A stretch of DNA of 6,603 nt from Candidatus Babelota bacterium (lineage in GTDB: Bacteria > Dependentiae > Babeliae > Babeliales > JABCYS01), in assembly GCA_013290085.1 (NCBI GenBank), contig JABCYS010000052.1:1-6603 (forward strand), written 5' to 3'. Below the pieces are notes generated by a model. The model saw nothing but the letters and a program-made list of their open reading frames with translations. It was not told the DNA's origin and did not search any database. Positions 6,256-6,603 of the stretch are shown here, piece after piece. Position 1 is the first letter of the stretch. Each line of letters starts with the position of its first letter. The position numbers and the translations under genes are program-made.

Positions 6256-6295
6256 GGCAACACCCAAATCTAGCACATGCTAGTACCTAGTTGCC
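6256..6295 (-). other. Nested inverted repeats in the rpsI-glmS intergenic region
   Basis: GGCAAC and GTTGCC form outer arms (6256-6261 and 6290-6295), enclosing a second perfect inverted repeat, CTAGCA/TGCTAG (6270-6283). In RNA read toward glmS this could fold as an outer 6-bp stem with an inner CTAGC/GCTAG hairpin, ending eight bases before the GAGG site. There is no U tract on either side, so it is not an intrinsic terminator. It could be an mRNA processing site or a leader structure. Confidence 0.35.
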
Positions 6296-6317
6296 AGTAC
6301 AAAATATTAAATCGATA

Positions 6318-6603
6318 TTAACGCTTCACGAATTGGAATTTACGACGAGCAGCTTTTTGACCGTATTTTTTACGTTCTTTAACACGGGCATCAACCGTAA
6401 GTAAGCCATGTTGGCGTAATGTTGTTCTTATGGTGTTATCGATTGCAACTAAGGCGCGAGCAAGACCTACGCTCACGGCACCAGCCTGACCTTTTTGACC
6501 GCCACCTTCAACAGTGATGGTAAATTTATAGCCAGAAGCTGCTGGAATTACTTGGAGAGGAAGAGAGGCTGCAAGACGAGCCACGGGTGTATCAAAATAC
6601 TCT
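6318..6603 (-). CDS. rpsI: 30S ribosomal protein S9, 5' end beyond the window
   Basis: 94 residues are visible, starting EYFDTPVARLAASLPL; about 35 N-terminal residues are missing compared with the usual 130 or so, because the gene runs off the right edge. Diagnostic S9 features are VEGGGQKGQAGAVSVGLARAL (the conserved glycine-rich core), the VDARVKERKKYGQKAARRKFQ basic stretch, and the terminal Lys-Arg, whose tail reaches the P-site tRNA in the ribosome. A GTG in frame at 6584 is an internal Val codon, not a start. S9 normally follows rplM (L13), which should lie just to the right. No intrinsic terminator follows it, so transcription may continue into glmS. Confidence 0.96.
   Translation of the reverse strand, partial: EYFDTPVARLAASLPLQVIPAASGYKFTITVEGGGQKGQAGAVSVGLARALVAIDNTIRTTLRQHGLLTVDARVKERKKYGQKAARRKFQFVKR

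Noticed and set aside
6237..6263. Longer glmS start at the in-frame ATG at 6263
   Set aside because: It would place nine residues before the catalytic Cys, which must be exposed at the N-terminus after Met removal, and the GAGG site at 6244-6247 fits the 6236 start.
6256..6295. Intrinsic terminator after rpsI
   Set aside because: The hairpin arms are followed by TAAAAA rather than a T run in the direction of transcription.
6237..6317. glmS ribozyme upstream of glmS
   Set aside because: The 81-bp gap is too short for the ribozyme's full fold and I could not recognise its conserved core.
6318..6584. S9 as a complete 88-residue gene starting at GTG 6584
   Set aside because: The frame stays open to the window edge and the upstream codons (EYFDTP) match the S9 family; the GTG is an internal Val.

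Overview
The window reads as ordinary bacterial chromosome: dense single-exon genes with Shine-Dalgarno sites, standard stop codons and moderately low GC. It holds a housekeeping block (rpsI, glmS) beside an accessory pair of exported ankyrin-repeat proteins. Signal-peptide ankyrin proteins next to core genes suggest a host-associated or intracellular Gram-negative-type bacterium. Candidatus Dependentiae (TM6/Babeliales) is my best guess from gene style alone, at low confidence; other ankyrin-rich lineages are possible.

Layout. The left edge (1-372, + strand) is the 3' end of an S41 (C-terminal processing) protease gene, followed by a strong intrinsic terminator at 382-412 that can also serve the convergent gene. 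Everything else is on the minus strand. Reading from right to left in the direction of transcription: the 3' part of rpsI (6318-6603), glmS (4392-6236, with its start corrected so that Cys follows Met), an ATP-grasp ligase of unknown substrate (3084-4370) starting 21 bp after glmS, then two paralogous exported ankyrin-repeat proteins (1841-3034 and 444-1706). The spacing suggests that glmS and the ATP-grasp gene form an operon, possibly reading on from rpsI. Each ankyrin gene seems to have its own promoter.

The most notable region is the ankyrin pair. The two proteins share a signal peptide start, a MDIDMGM motif just after it, and an ankyrin scaffold. They differ completely in a hydrophobic insert that splits the fourth ankyrin repeat, and in the C-terminal tail. 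One tail is four tandem 11-residue repeats resembling the amphipathic 11-mers of synucleins and LEA proteins. Both genes are preceded by the same promoter block, with matching -35 positions, 18-bp spacers and start distances. In the upstream gene this block lies inside the last codons of the ATP-grasp gene. The copy before the downstream gene still resembles those codons, with a 2-nt deletion, which suggests that a unit of [ATP-grasp 3' end + ankyrin gene] was duplicated in tandem.

No stretch longer than 300 bases lacks a gene. I see no tRNA, rRNA, CRISPR array, insertion sequence or replication origin.
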